Assembly (NCBI GenBank): GCA_963797085.1
Contig: CAWCOA010000019.1
Coordinates: forward strand, 423,816 to 487,815
Length of the DNA: 64,000 bases
Reading direction: 5' to 3'
Source: JASJBU01 sp963797085
Lineage (GTDB): Bacteria > Pseudomonadota > Gammaproteobacteria > Chromatiales > Chromatiaceae
The translations under genes were made by a program, and so were the position numbers. Shown here piece after piece: positions 28,476 to 38,442 of this stretch; position 1 is the first letter of the stretch; every line of letters starts with the position of its first letter. The notes below the pieces were generated by a model. That model searched no databases. It was not told the DNA's origin and was given only the letters and a program-made list of their open reading frames with translations.

Positions 28476-29558
28476 ATGAGTAAATTCGTTCAACTCCACC
28501 TGCTGACCTCCTATCCGCCTGCCAACCTCAACCGGGACGACCTCGGACGCCCCAAGACCGCGATGATGGGTGGCGCCAATCGGCTACGCATCTCGTCGCA
28601 AAGTCTGAAAAGGGCCTGGCGGACATCCGAGACCTTTGAACAAGCATTGGCCGGGCATGTCGGCACCCGCACCAAGGAAATGGGCAGGAAGATATATCAA
28701 GCTCTTATAGAGAAAGACATAAAAGAAAAAAAAGCCATGGAATGGTCCAAGGCTATAGCGAATGTCTTCGGTAAACTTAAGACCCTCTCCAAGAAAGAGA
28801 AAGAAAATGCCGACCCTGTAAAACTACTCACAGAATTGGAGATCGAGCAACTCGCCCACTTCAGCCCTGAAGAAGAGCAAGCCATCAATGCATTGATCGA
28901 AAATATCGCTGCCAGTGGTGAGGCCCCAACAGAAGAGCAACTCGCACTGTTGCGAAAAAAACATACTGCCGCTGACATAGCCCTGTTCGGCAGGATGCTT
29001 GCTTCGAGTCCAGCCTACAACACTGAAGCTGCTGCTCAGGTGGCTCATGCCATCAGCGTGCATAAAGTCACTGTGGAGGATGATTTCTTTACTGCCGTTG
29101 ATGACCTGAACAATGGAGAAGAAGACATGGGGGCTGGACACATGGGCGAGACCGAATTCGCCGCCGGTCTCTTCTATCTCTATCTCTGCATCGATAAAGA
29201 ACTGCTGACTGAGAACCTCTCAGGAGATGCAACATTAGCGGGCAACACCCTGGGCGCACTGATCCGCTCCGCCGCCACCATCGCGCCCAGCGGAAAGCAG
29301 AACAGCTTCGCCTCCCGCGCCCGCGCCTCCTATATCTTGTGCGAGTCGGGTAACCAGCAGCCTCGTTCCCTTTCTGTGGCCTTCCTGAAACCCATCGGCG
29401 GTTCAAACCTATTGAATTATTCGATCGAGGCACTGGAAAATACCCGGCAGAATATGGATGCGGTCTATGGTGATGGCGCGGAGCGTATCGCCTCCCTGAA
29501 TGCTCACACTGGAGAAGGCAGTCTACAGAACATCATCGATTGCGCCACCGGAGCATAG
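28476..29558 (+). CDS. casC: Cas7e (CasC), Cascade backbone
   Basis: A 360-residue protein from ATG 28476 behind AAGGAAG. FVQLHLLTSYPPANLNRDDL and GGANRLRISSQSLKRAWR are the conserved RNA-binding N-terminal RRM-like blocks of Cas7e, and QNSFASRARASYILCE with RSLSVAFLKPI follow. Six copies coat the crRNA in Cascade. The frame is open from 28452, but the ATG has the better ribosome site and the homologous start. It is intact and is followed five bases later by cas5e. Confidence 0.93.
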   Translation: MSKFVQLHLLTSYPPANLNRDDLGRPKTAMMGGANRLRISSQSLKRAWRTSETFEQALAGHVGTRTKEMGRKIYQALIEKDIKEKKAMEWSKAIANVFGKLKTLSKKEKENADPVKLLTELEIEQLAHFSPEEEQAINALIENIAASGEAPTEEQLALLRKKHTAADIALFGRMLASSPAYNTEAAAQVAHAISVHKVTVEDDFFTAVDDLNNGEEDMGAGHMGETEFAAGLFYLYLCIDKELLTENLSGDATLAGNTLGALIRSAATIAPSGKQNSFASRARASYILCESGNQQPRSLSVAFLKPIGGSNLLNYSIEALENTRQNMDAVYGDGAERIASLNAHTGEGSLQNIIDCATGA

Positions 29559-29562
29559 GGAG

Positions 29563-30315
29563 ATGAAAGACTACCTCCTGTTCCATCTCTATGGCCCGAT
29601 GGCGGCCTGGGGCGACACCGCAGTGGGCGAATTCCGACCCAGTCATGGCCACCCCACCCGTTCGGCGGTGCTCGGGCTGGTAGCGGCTGCCCTGGGCATC
29701 AGGCGCGATGAGGAAACACGGCTTCACGAGCTGGAAAATTTCTGTCGTGTCGCCGTCCGGCTCGATGCGCCCGGCGAGGTGCTGCGTGACTACCACACCA
29801 CCCAGGTACCGCCGGAACAACGCAAGATTAGACACTACACCCGCCGGGACGAACTGAATGCCAGCAAGCTGCACACCATCCTTTCGCAACGGGATTACCG
29901 CACCGACGCGGCTGCCACAATTGCCTTGTCTCTGACGGATGATTCGTCATTCCAACTGCAACAAATGGCCGATGCCCTGCAACGCCCAGCCTTGCCACTC
30001 TATCTTGGCCGTAAATCCTGTCCACTGGCCCTGCCGCTGTCGCCCAAGATAGTGCAAGCCAATGATCTCAAGTCAGCTTTCGAAACTTATCTGCCGGTTA
30101 CCGAACAGCTGAGCCAATTGACCGCGAATTTGTACCACTATGGCCAAGGGCTGCCCACACCGGATCAGCTGCGTTTTTACTGGGAAGAGGATGAAACCAC
30201 CCCAGGCTTTGAATCGCAGATGATCTATCCGCGCAGGGATCGGCTGCGCAACCGCAAACGCTGGCAGTTCGATACCCGCAATGAGCACTATGCTGCAGAA
30301 GACAGGGAGCAATAA
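29563..30315 (+). CDS. casD: Cas5e (CasD), binds the crRNA 5' handle
   Basis: A 250-residue protein from ATG 29563 (AGGGAG upstream). MKDYLLFHLYGPMAAWGDTA and the following PSHGHPTRSAVLGLVAAALG are typical Cas5e openings, and YLGRKSCPLALPL and RDRLRNRKRWQF are later family blocks. It caps the 5' end of the crRNA in Cascade and contacts Cas8e. The gene is intact and sits between cas7e and cas6e with short spacing. Confidence 0.93.
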   Translation: MKDYLLFHLYGPMAAWGDTAVGEFRPSHGHPTRSAVLGLVAAALGIRRDEETRLHELENFCRVAVRLDAPGEVLRDYHTTQVPPEQRKIRHYTRRDELNASKLHTILSQRDYRTDAAATIALSLTDDSSFQLQQMADALQRPALPLYLGRKSCPLALPLSPKIVQANDLKSAFETYLPVTEQLSQLTANLYHYGQGLPTPDQLRFYWEEDETTPGFESQMIYPRRDRLRNRKRWQFDTRNEHYAAEDREQ

Positions 30316-30317
30316 TC

Positions 30318-30995
30318 ATGTATTTCAGCCGCATTCGCTTACGCTCAGACGCCAATTCGGGCGAATTGGCCCGTCAGCTCTGTGAGAAGGACAGCTATAG
30401 GGAACATCAAATGCTCTGGCGGCTGTTTGATAATGATCCCGATGCCAAGCGGGATTTCCTGTTCCGCCGTGATGACCAGGATGGCTGGCCGCAATTTTTC
30501 GTTGTTTCCCAACGCATGCCAGCAAACCAGGACAACGTCTGGCAGATCGATCACCAAGCATATCACCCCAAATTGCGCAGTGGACTACGGCTTGCTTTTA
30601 GTTTGCGAGCCAATCCTGTGATTACTCGCAAAGACACATCCGGCAAATCCAAACGCCATGACCTTGTGATGGACCTGAAAAAACAGAGCGGCTGGCAAGA
30701 ATCCTCCAGCAGTGAACGTTGCTCAATCTATGAACTCGTCCAGCAAGCGGGGGAAAACTGGTTGTCTCCCCGATTGGAACGCTGTGGTGCTAAATTGGAA
30801 TCCTTGAATACAGAGGGTTACATACAACATCAGACCCACAAGAAAGGGCAGGCAAAATCCATTCGTTACAGTACCCTCGACCTTACTGGGATAGTTGAAG
30901 TAGACAATCCGCCAACCTTTACCGAAATGCTCTACCGGGGCATCGGACCCGCCAAAGCCTTCGGCTGCGGCCTGCTGCTCGTTCGTCGAATTTAA
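30318..30995 (+). CDS. casE: Cas6e (CasE), CRISPR RNA endonuclease
   Basis: A 225-residue protein from ATG 30318, two bases after the cas5e stop. It begins MYFSRIRLRSDANSGELARQ with YREHQMLWRLF, the conserved N-terminal RRM of Cas6e whose His is part of the cleavage site, and ends with the glycine-rich loop GIGPAKAFGCGLLLVRR. It cuts the pre-crRNA within each repeat hairpin and stays bound to it. Intact. It is the last cas gene before the inserted VapBC-type pair. Confidence 0.94.
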   Translation: MYFSRIRLRSDANSGELARQLCEKDSYREHQMLWRLFDNDPDAKRDFLFRRDDQDGWPQFFVVSQRMPANQDNVWQIDHQAYHPKLRSGLRLAFSLRANPVITRKDTSGKSKRHDLVMDLKKQSGWQESSSSERCSIYELVQQAGENWLSPRLERCGAKLESLNTEGYIQHQTHKKGQAKSIRYSTLDLTGIVEVDNPPTFTEMLYRGIGPAKAFGCGLLLVRRI

Positions 30996-31079
30996 TCCAA
31001 GAGCCCCATTATAATTTGAATATCGTACCAACCATGACTATTCTTAGTCTTACTTATTTCTTACTTGAGATTTAGCTGT

Positions 31080-31349
31080 ATGAGCCTTATTCGCCTATCG
31101 AGCAAAGGTCAGATCGTTATACCAAAGGCCATTCGTGACAAGCACCACTGGCGTGAGGGGCAGGAACTGGAGGTTTTCGATTCGGAAGATGGCATGGTGG
31201 TGAAGGAAAAGCGGCCTTTTAAGAAGACCGATCTTACAGATGTGGGCGGCTGCCTCCCATACCAGGGTAAAACAAAAACACTGGAGGAGATGGATGCGGC
31301 AATAGCGCAAGGAGCCCTGAAAAGTGCCATTAAAGATGATCAGCGTTGA
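31080..31349 (+). CDS. AbrB/MazE-type antitoxin (VapB-like) inside the cas operon
   Basis: An 89-residue protein from ATG 31080. SLIRLSSKGQIVIPKAIRDK is the swapped-hairpin AbrB DNA-binding fold, followed by EGQELEVFDSEDGMVVKEK and an acidic toxin-binding tail. It overlaps the PIN toxin gene by 14 bases. The 84-base gap after cas6e holds TATAAT (31010-31015) and a small inverted repeat GACTA-TTCT-TAGTC (31036-31049), so the pair may have its own promoter and operator as well as being read with the cas genes. Confidence 0.88.
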   Translation: MSLIRLSSKGQIVIPKAIRDKHHWREGQELEVFDSEDGMVVKEKRPFKKTDLTDVGGCLPYQGKTKTLEEMDAAIAQGALKSAIKDDQR

Positions 31350-31728
31350 TACCAATGTCGTTGTCCGTTTACTAACCCGTGATGATGAAAGGCAATATCA
31401 GCTAGTGTTGACCCTCTTTAAAAAGAATCAAATATTCATACCGATTACCGTGATCCTGGAACTTGAGTGGGTCCTCCGTTTCGCCTACAAATTCAACCCA
31501 TCACAGATTGCCGAGGCATTGGAAAAACTGGCCGGGCTGGAACAGGTCACAATCGAAAGACCCGAACAATTATCTTTGGCCCTGCAAGGCTTACGCAACA
31601 ATATGGATTTTGCCGATTCTCTGCACTTGGCCATTGCAGCCAGTACCACGCGACAGTTCACCACATTCGATAAAAAACTAGCGCGAAATGCAATTCAAAC
31701 TGCTTGCAAGATAAAACTATTGGATTGA
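31336..31728 (+). CDS. PIN-domain toxin (VapC-like) between cas6e and cas1
   Basis: A 130-residue PIN protein from ATG 31336, overlapping the antitoxin gene. ISVDTNVVVRLLTRDDERQY carries the first catalytic Asp, ITVILELEWVLRFAYK the conserved Glu, and MDFADSLHLAIA with TTFDKKLAR the last acidic residues; all four PIN carboxylates seem present. VapC enzymes cleave tRNA or rRNA. No frameshift is seen here, in contrast to the PIN toxin at 23036-23474. cas1 begins 24 bases after its stop. Confidence 0.88.
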   Translation: MISVDTNVVVRLLTRDDERQYQLVLTLFKKNQIFIPITVILELEWVLRFAYKFNPSQIAEALEKLAGLEQVTIERPEQLSLALQGLRNNMDFADSLHLAIAASTTRQFTTFDKKLARNAIQTACKIKLLD

Positions 31729-31752
31729 TCCAGGACCAACTCAGCAACAATC

Positions 31753-32663
31753 ATGCTCCCACCACTCAAACCCATCGCCATGAAGGAAAGGATCTCCATG
31801 CTGTTTATCGAGAAAGGTGAAATCGATGTGCTCGACGGTGCCTTCGTCGTCATCGACAAGACCGGCGTGCGCACCCACATCCCGGTCGGCAGCGTCGCCT
31901 GCCTGATGCTGGAACCCGGCACCCGCGTCTCCCATCGGGCTGCCGCACTGGCCGCTCGAGTCGGCACCCTCCTGGTCTGGGTCGGCGAGGCCGGTGTCAG
32001 GCTGTATGCATCGGGACAACCCGGTGGCGCCCGCTCGGACAGATTGCTCTATCAAGCAAAACTTGCCCTGGATGAATCTGCCCGACTCAAGGTCGTGCGC
32101 AAGATGTATGAATTTCGCTTTGGCGAGAAACCACCGGAAAAACGTAGCGTCGACCAACTCCGAGGAATAGAAGGCGCAAGGGTCCGCAAGACCTACCAGA
32201 TGCTTGCCCAGCGTCATGGCGTAAATGGAAAGGCCGCAACTATGACCCATCGGATTGGGACACCAGCGACCTGCCCAACCTCTGCCTGAGCGCCGCCACC
32301 GCATGTCTGTATGGCATCTGCGAAGCGGCGGTGCTGGCTGCCGGTTATGCCCCGGCAGTGGGATTCATCCACACCGGCAAACCCCTCTCATTCGTCTACG
32401 ACATTGCCGATCTGTTCAAATTCGACTCGGTTGTCCCTGTGGCATTTCAGATTGCCTCACAAGCACCCTCGCAACCGGAGAGGCGGGTTCGCCTCGCCTG
32501 CCGGGACCTGTTCCGACAACAGAAGATCCTCGGCAAGATCATTCCGACCATCGAAGAAATCCTCGCCGCCGGTGAACTGGAGCCCCCCAAACCACCGGAC
32601 GATGCGCAACCCATCGCGATACCAGTAGAGAAAGGACTCGGTGATGCTGGTCATCGTCACTGA
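31753..32663 (+). pseudogene. cas1: Cas1 integrase, type I-E, one frameshift
   Basis: The gene starts MLPPLKPIAMKERISMLFIE at ATG 31753 and follows Cas1e through LMLEPGTRVSHRAAALAARV and KMYEFRFGEK. At GTAAATGG (32221-32228) one A appears to be missing; the next frame continues KGRNYDPSDWDTSDLPNLCL and on to AAVLAAGYAPAVGFIHTGKP, SFVYDIADLFK and IIPTIEEILAAGELEPPKPP, ending 32663. The repaired length is about 303 residues, normal for Cas1e. The active-site Glu, His and Asp lie on both sides of the break. Cas1 with Cas2 inserts new spacers. It overlaps cas2. Confidence 0.9.
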
Positions 32664-32943
32664 AAACATCCCTCCTCGGCTGCGTGGCCGACTGGCTGTC
32701 TGGCTGGTTGAAGTGCGCGCCGGCGTCTATGTCGGCAACCCATCGGCCCGCCTGCGTGATTTCATCTGGGAACAGACCGAAGAAGGTCTGGAAGACGGCA
32801 ACGCCATCATGGCCTGGAACACCAACACAGAATCAGGCTACGACTTCCAAACCCTGGGAACCAACCGACGCATACCCGTCGATTTCGACGGCATCCGGCT
32901 GGTCTCTTTTCTTCCTCAAAACAGTGGAGAAGATGCTCTTTAA
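32644..32943 (+). CDS. cas2: Cas2, type I-E
   Basis: A 99-residue protein (ATG 32644, or GTG 32641) starting MLVIVTENIPPRLRGRLAVW, the exact style of Cas2e/ygbF proteins. It then has GVYVGNPSARLRDFIWEQ and a C-terminal RRIPVDFDGIRLVSF beta-strand block. Cas2 forms the dimer core of the Cas1-Cas2 spacer-integration complex. It overlaps the end of cas1 by 20 bases, and the CRISPR leader begins right after its stop. Confidence 0.94.
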   Translation: MLVIVTENIPPRLRGRLAVWLVEVRAGVYVGNPSARLRDFIWEQTEEGLEDGNAIMAWNTNTESGYDFQTLGTNRRIPVDFDGIRLVSFLPQNSGEDAL

Positions 32944-33024
32944 CAATATGGAAAATGGTTCAAAAAAGTTGGTAAAAAAACCAGGCGGTTATTCCCCCTT
33001 AACTATCAATTAGATAGAATTAGA
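32944..33024 (+). promoter_or_regulatory. CRISPR leader
   Basis: An 81-base AT-rich stretch between the cas2 stop and the first repeat, with runs of A (TTCAAAAAAGTTGG, TAAAAAAACC) and TATCAATTAGATAGAATTAG just before the array. Its position on the cas2 side, and the decayed repeat at the other end, show that transcription and spacer addition start here. Confidence 0.8.
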
Positions 33025-34693
33025 GTGTTCCCCGCACCCGCGGGGATGAACCGAACTGGTACAACTCGGATCTTCCCTGACGTTAGTGTTCCCCGCACCC
33101 GCGGGGATGAACCGATGCAGTATCGGGTCATCGATCGGCACAGAGTCGTGTTCCCCGCACCCGCGGGGATGAACCGATGTCACTGAACTACATGTCTATG
33201 CATCAAACGTGTTCCCCGCACCCGCGGGGATGAACCGACTGCACAAATGCCTGATGCGGTCGCGTAATCTGTGTTCCCCGCACCCGCGGGGATGAACCGC
33301 ATCGACAGAATCAGGTCGCATGGCGGCATGGTTCGTGTTCCCCGCACCCGCGGGGATGAACCGTCGAGCTCGAAACGATCACGACATAGTGTTATGTGTT
33401 CCCCGCACCCGCGGGGATGAACCGCATATCGTGCGTCATGGCCTGTGAGCTTGAGTGTAAGTGTTCCCCGCACCCGCGGGGATGAACCGTATTGTCAGGA
33501 CTTGCGCGGCGAGATCCCAGTGTGTTCCCCGCACCCGCGGGGATGAACCGAATTACAGCGATTGCTGTAATTGATAGCTAGCGTGTTCCCCGCACCCGCG
33601 GGGATGAACCGGTGGTCATCTGATACACGGCACAAGCTTGATATCGTGTTCCCCGCACCCGCGGGGATGAACCGATGTCGGATGTATGCGATACAGACCA
33701 GCACAAAGTGTTCCCCGCACCCGCGGGGATGAACCGTTAATCGCTATCCAGCATCATGACTCGTAGCGTGTTCCCCGCACCCGCGGGGATGAACCGTTGC
33801 GGTTGCAGCACGATGCATTCATGCGTCAGTGTTCCCCGCACCCGCGGGGATGAACCGGCTGTCAATTACTGTGTCCGCCTGGCGACTAGTGTGTTCCCCG
33901 CACCCGCGGGGATGAACCGCTGAACATAGGCATATCGACGCCATGCAATGGCGTGTTCCCCGCACCCGCGGGGATGAACCGTCATGATATCGCATGAATC
34001 AGACTGTCACGATCGTGTTCCCCGCACCCGCGGGGATGAACCGATAGTCAGTAAACTCTTGAGTCATGCACGATGTGTTCCCCGCACCCGCGGGGATGAA
34101 CCGGCTTGATCAACAGATCCTGACAATCGCGACGTAGTGTTCCCCGCACCCGCGGGGATGAACCGTTGTAGGCTAGCGGTCTGACTGGGTAGTGTTCCCC
34201 GCACCCGCGGGGATGAACCGTAGTGCCAGCTATCGATACTCAGTGTTCCCCGCACCCGCGGGGATGAACCATTGGGCAGCTCAGCGCGTTTGGTACTGAG
34301 GTTGTGTTCCCCGCACCCGCGGGGATGAACCGATTGCTCCGCCCCTAGGGTGTTGGTGTCCGTCGTGTTCCCCGCACCCGCGGGGATGAACCGTCAAGCG
34401 TCACGGTACCGCGCCAGACGTGCCCGTGTTCCCCGCACCCGCGGGGATGAACCGGAACGGGTTGAGAAAATCCTGGGCGGTGAGTAGTGTTCCCCGCACC
34501 CGCGGGGATGAACCGCTTCCATGAACTCTGTCAGGGTAGGCTTCGAGTGTGTTCCCCGCACCCGCGGGGATGAACCGTAGTCCGCTACTGGAGAACTGAT
34601 CCAGAGTCATGTGTTCCCCGCACCCGCGGGGATGAACCGTAGCTGCTCCATCCGTATCCGCATACGAAGACGTGTTCCCCGCACCCGCGGGGA
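33025..34693 (+). CRISPR. type I-E CRISPR array, 28 repeats and 27 spacers
   Basis: The 29-base repeat reads GTGTTCCCCGCACCC then GCGGGGATGAACCG, with the CCCCGC..GCGGGG hairpin cut by Cas6e. Repeats start at 33025, 33086, 33148, 33209 and so on to 34672. All internal copies are identical except the one at 34243, which ends in A, and the last (34672), which matches only its first 22 bases. Most spacers are 32-33 bases, but spacers 5, 7 and 10 are 34-36 and spacers 19 and 20 only 26 and 22. The direction is plus, leader at the cas2 side. Short reverse-strand frames across the array are artefacts of the repeat. Confidence 0.98.
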
Positions 34694-34853
34694 CTCTCAA
34701 CTATTTAGTTTCTATTACACGGCTCCACCAAACGATTTAGTAGGAATTATATTACTATTTATTACAATAGGTTAGTAAATGCCCTAGTTCATTCCTGGGA
34801 AATTGGTAGTAGACTACTATGCACTAAAAGCGACTTTTCAATGCGGCTGTCTG

Positions 34854-37800
34854 ATGAGAAAACCCACCCCTGCCATTCAACGCACCATGGATGCAGCGGA
34901 ACGATTATCCTCTCAGGGTAAGACGCCAACCTATGAGCTGCTCCGAGAAGAACTGGGGGGCGCCAGTTACAACACGATCAGCCAGGGGTTGAAACTCTGG
35001 CGTTTGATGAAACAGAGTGATCAGGAAGCAGCGCGGCTAAAACAACAGCAGAAGACCGATGAACTGGAGCTGTTTCGTCATTGGGTCGATCAGAGCAGCG
35101 ACAGCTTGTACATCATTGACCCGGTCAGCGGGCGCTTTCTCGATGCCAACGCGATCGCCTATACCCACCTGGGTTATACCCGGGATGAATTCCTGCAGCT
35201 GCACGTGCTGGATATTTCGACACATATCAGCAACGATCAGGAGTGGCATGAGCTGGTCAACAGCTACCGTGAGCAGGACCAGCTGCTGTTTGAAACCGAA
35301 CAGCGCAAGAAAGACGGCCAGCCTGATCCCTGTCGAACTCAGTGCAAGACTCTATGCCGATGGCAGCGATGAATACATTATCTGCGCCTGCCGGGATGTT
35401 TCCGTCCGCAAGCGCCTTTCTGAAGATCTCTCCGATTCCAAAGAGCAACTCAAACGCCGGCTCGAGTTTGAACGGCTAATCTCGGAACTCGCAACGGCCT
35501 TGATTGACCTGCAGCCCGCCAGTGTCGACAGCACCATTGACAGCACCCTGAAAAAGCTCGGCCTGTTTGCCAACGCCGACCGCAGTTATCTGTTTCTAAC
35601 AAATGATGACGACCTGACCTTTCGTTGCAGCCATGAATGGTGCAGGAGCGGCATTGCACCGCAGATCCTGTCACTGGAGCAGTGTCAGATCAGTGATTTC
35701 AAGCCATTCATCAACCGCTTGGAACGCGGCAAGGCACTGGCCCTGAAACGCCAGGACATCCCGCATGACAGTGACCCGCTGGCGAAGATGCTGGACGCGG
35801 GCAACACTCAATCCAGCATTAACGTGCCCCTGCATTGGGCGGGCCAGTGGCAGGGTTTTCTCGGCTTCGATTCTCTCGATCCGAGCCGGGAGTGGTCCGA
35901 TGATGTGGTTTTGCTGCTGAGAGTCATCGCCCAGACACTCTCCCGGGCATTTGCTCACTGGCACAGCGAGGCACAATACCGATTCTCGGAAAAGCGCGCC
36001 AATCAATACCTGCGGATTGCCGGGGTGATGATCGTCGCACTCAACGACCAGGCGGAGGTGACCCTCATCAACCAGAAAGGCTGCGAGCTTCTGGGCTATG
36101 AGGAAGCGGAAATCATCGGCAAGAACTGGTGCAGAAATTTTCTTCCTGCCGCTGACCGGAACAAGGTGGATCGCATATTCACTCACCTGATGCAAGGCAA
36201 TGAAGAAGCTTACGCCTTGAACAATGATATTAGAGTCCTGCGCAAGGATGGAGAGGTACGTTGGGTCTCCTGCAACATCACCCTGCTTAAAAATCGCAAC
36301 GGCAAGGTTATCGGTACACTATCCTCCGGTGAGGATATTACCGAACGCAAGCAGATGGAGGCGGAGATTCGCGCCAGTGAGGAGAAGTTCCGGGCGATTT
36401 TCGAGAATGTTCCCATTGGCATGGTCATTCTCGATGCCGAGAAATTCACCCCCATTTCATTCAACAGCAGAGCCCATACGATGCTGGGCTATACCCGTGA
36501 GGAGTTTGTCAATCTCAGGCCAATGGATGCCGCGTTCAATGAATCGACGGAGGAGATCCAGCGTCACCTGGCAAGAATCATGGATGAGGGGCATGAATCT
36601 TTCGAGTCGAGGCACCGCACCAAGGATGGGAGGCTCATCACCCTGCTGGTGAATATCGACAGCATGTTGCTGCACGGCCAACAGGTGTTGATCAACACCT
36701 TCGTCGATATCAGCGAACAGAAAAGGGTCGAAAAGGCGTTACAAAAGACCCAGGAAGAACTGGATGTACTGGCTTATTACGACCCACTCACCAACCTGCC
36801 GAATCAACGCCTGTTCCTGGACCACATGAGTATGGCGATTGGCGCCGCCCAGCGTGATGAGAAATTGCTGGCGATCTGCCATCTCGACCTGGATAACTTC
36901 AAATCCGTCAATCGTTCACTGGGGGAAGAAATCGGCGATGAGCTGCTGGTGGCGGTAGCCGGCCGGCTGTCAAAAAGCGTGCGTGAAGGGGATACCATCG
37001 CCCGCTGGGGTGGGGATGAATACACCCTGCTGCTGGGTGGACTGGAGACAGAGAACGAATGCAGCGTGGCGCTAGAACGCATCCTGAACATGCTCCGGCA
37101 ACCCCACACAATGCGAGGGCAGACGATTTCCTTGACTGCCAGCATCGGGGCAACCATCTACCCCAATGACAAAAGCAACGCGGACACATTGCTGCGGCAT
37201 GCCGCACATGCCATGTACCTGAGCAAAATCAATGGTCGCAACGATTTTCGTCTGTTCGATATTGCTGAGAATCTGTTGTTGCAGGTACGTAGCGATGAAA
37301 GAGACCGCCTGGAACTGGCCATCGATACCGGCGAGCTTCGCTTGATGTACCAACCCAAAGTCAACATGCGGCAGGGGCATGCCTATGGTGTCGAGGCCCT
37401 GGTCAGATGGCAGCACCCGGAGAAAGGCCTCTTGTCGCACGATGACTTTCTGCCGGAAATCAAAGACCATCAACTGATTCTGCAGCTGGATCAATGGGTA
37501 TTGAATCAGGCGGTCAATCAGCTCTCTACCTGGCAGCAGCAGAACATCGAACTGATGATCAGTATCAATGTCTCTGTCCGCTCGCTGGAGGCGGCAGCGT
37601 TCGTCAGCATCGTCAAAGAGGTCATAGACACACATCCCAATCTCAATCCGGACCACCTTGAGATCGAGTTGATCGAGACTGAGGCGCTGAAAGACATTGA
37701 CCAGGTAACCAAGGTCATCAGTGAGCTGAAGAGTTTCGGCATCGCAACCGCCCTGGACGATTTCGGTACCGGGTTCTCTTCACTAACCTACCTGTGCCGC

Positions 37801-38442
37801 CTTCCTGCGCGCATTCTGAAGATCGATCAGAGCTTTGTGCGTAACATGCTTGAAGATGATGGCGACCTGAGTATCGTTGAAGGGGTCATCAGTCTGGCGC
37901 GGGCATTCGATCGCGAGGTAATCGCCGAAGGCGTTGAATCAGAGGCGCAAGGTATGCAGTTATTACGTCTCGGTTGCGAATGCGCGCAAGGTTTCCAAAT
38001 TGCCAAGCCGATGTTCGCAGAAGCCGTGCCTGACTGGCTGCGGAGCTACAAGTCACCCATGATCTGGCGCTCAAAAGAAGCCAATGAAGTGCCTCATGAC
38101 TATGTCACCCTGTTGTCGATCGAAGCGGAACACTGCAAATGGATGAACCAGATCGAGCAGGCCCTGTTGGGAGCCGCCAGCTTCAAGCCCCCCGCACTGC
38201 AACCCACGCACTGTCGTTTTGGCCGCTGGTATTATGATTATGGTCAGAAACGTTATGGCCAGATGCAGAGCTTCATAAAATTGGAAAAGCTGCATGACCG
38301 AGTGCATGCGCTGGGCATCCAGCTGATCGACAAACACTATGACAAGCACAGCGTTTCACAGGAAGAGATGGATGCGCTCAATCAGGCCAGTGAAAATCTG
38401 CACAAGCAGGTATCGTTGCTGTTGATTGAAAGTGCTCAGTGA
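34854..38442 (+). pseudogene. KfrA_N-PAS-GAF-PAS-PAS-GGDEF-EAL-CZB sensor, one frameshift
   Basis: From ATG 34854 the N-terminus AIQRTMDAAERLSSQGKTPT resembles a KfrA-type DNA-binding domain. A PAS domain follows (about residues 80-200), broken at 35322 where one extra C (CAGCCTGATC) shifts the frame; the next frame continues LIPVELSARLYADGSDEYII. Then come a GAF domain (about 200-370), two PAS domains (about 375-500 and 500-625), a GGDEF domain with GGDEY (about 720), and an EAL domain with EALVRW, DDFGTG and KIDQSFV, whose catalytic residues look complete. A C-terminal CZB zinc-binding domain (CRFGRWYYDYG, LHDRVHALG) ends the protein. About 1,196 residues after repair. EAL makes it a likely c-di-GMP phosphodiesterase; the N-terminal DNA-binding part is unusual. 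It begins about 160 bases after the array. Confidence 0.85.

Noticed and set aside
33180..34700. Minus-strand frames of 60-100 codons across the CRISPR array with repeated RFIPAGAGNT-like peptides
   Set aside because: The peptide repeats are translations of the CRISPR repeat; no gene.
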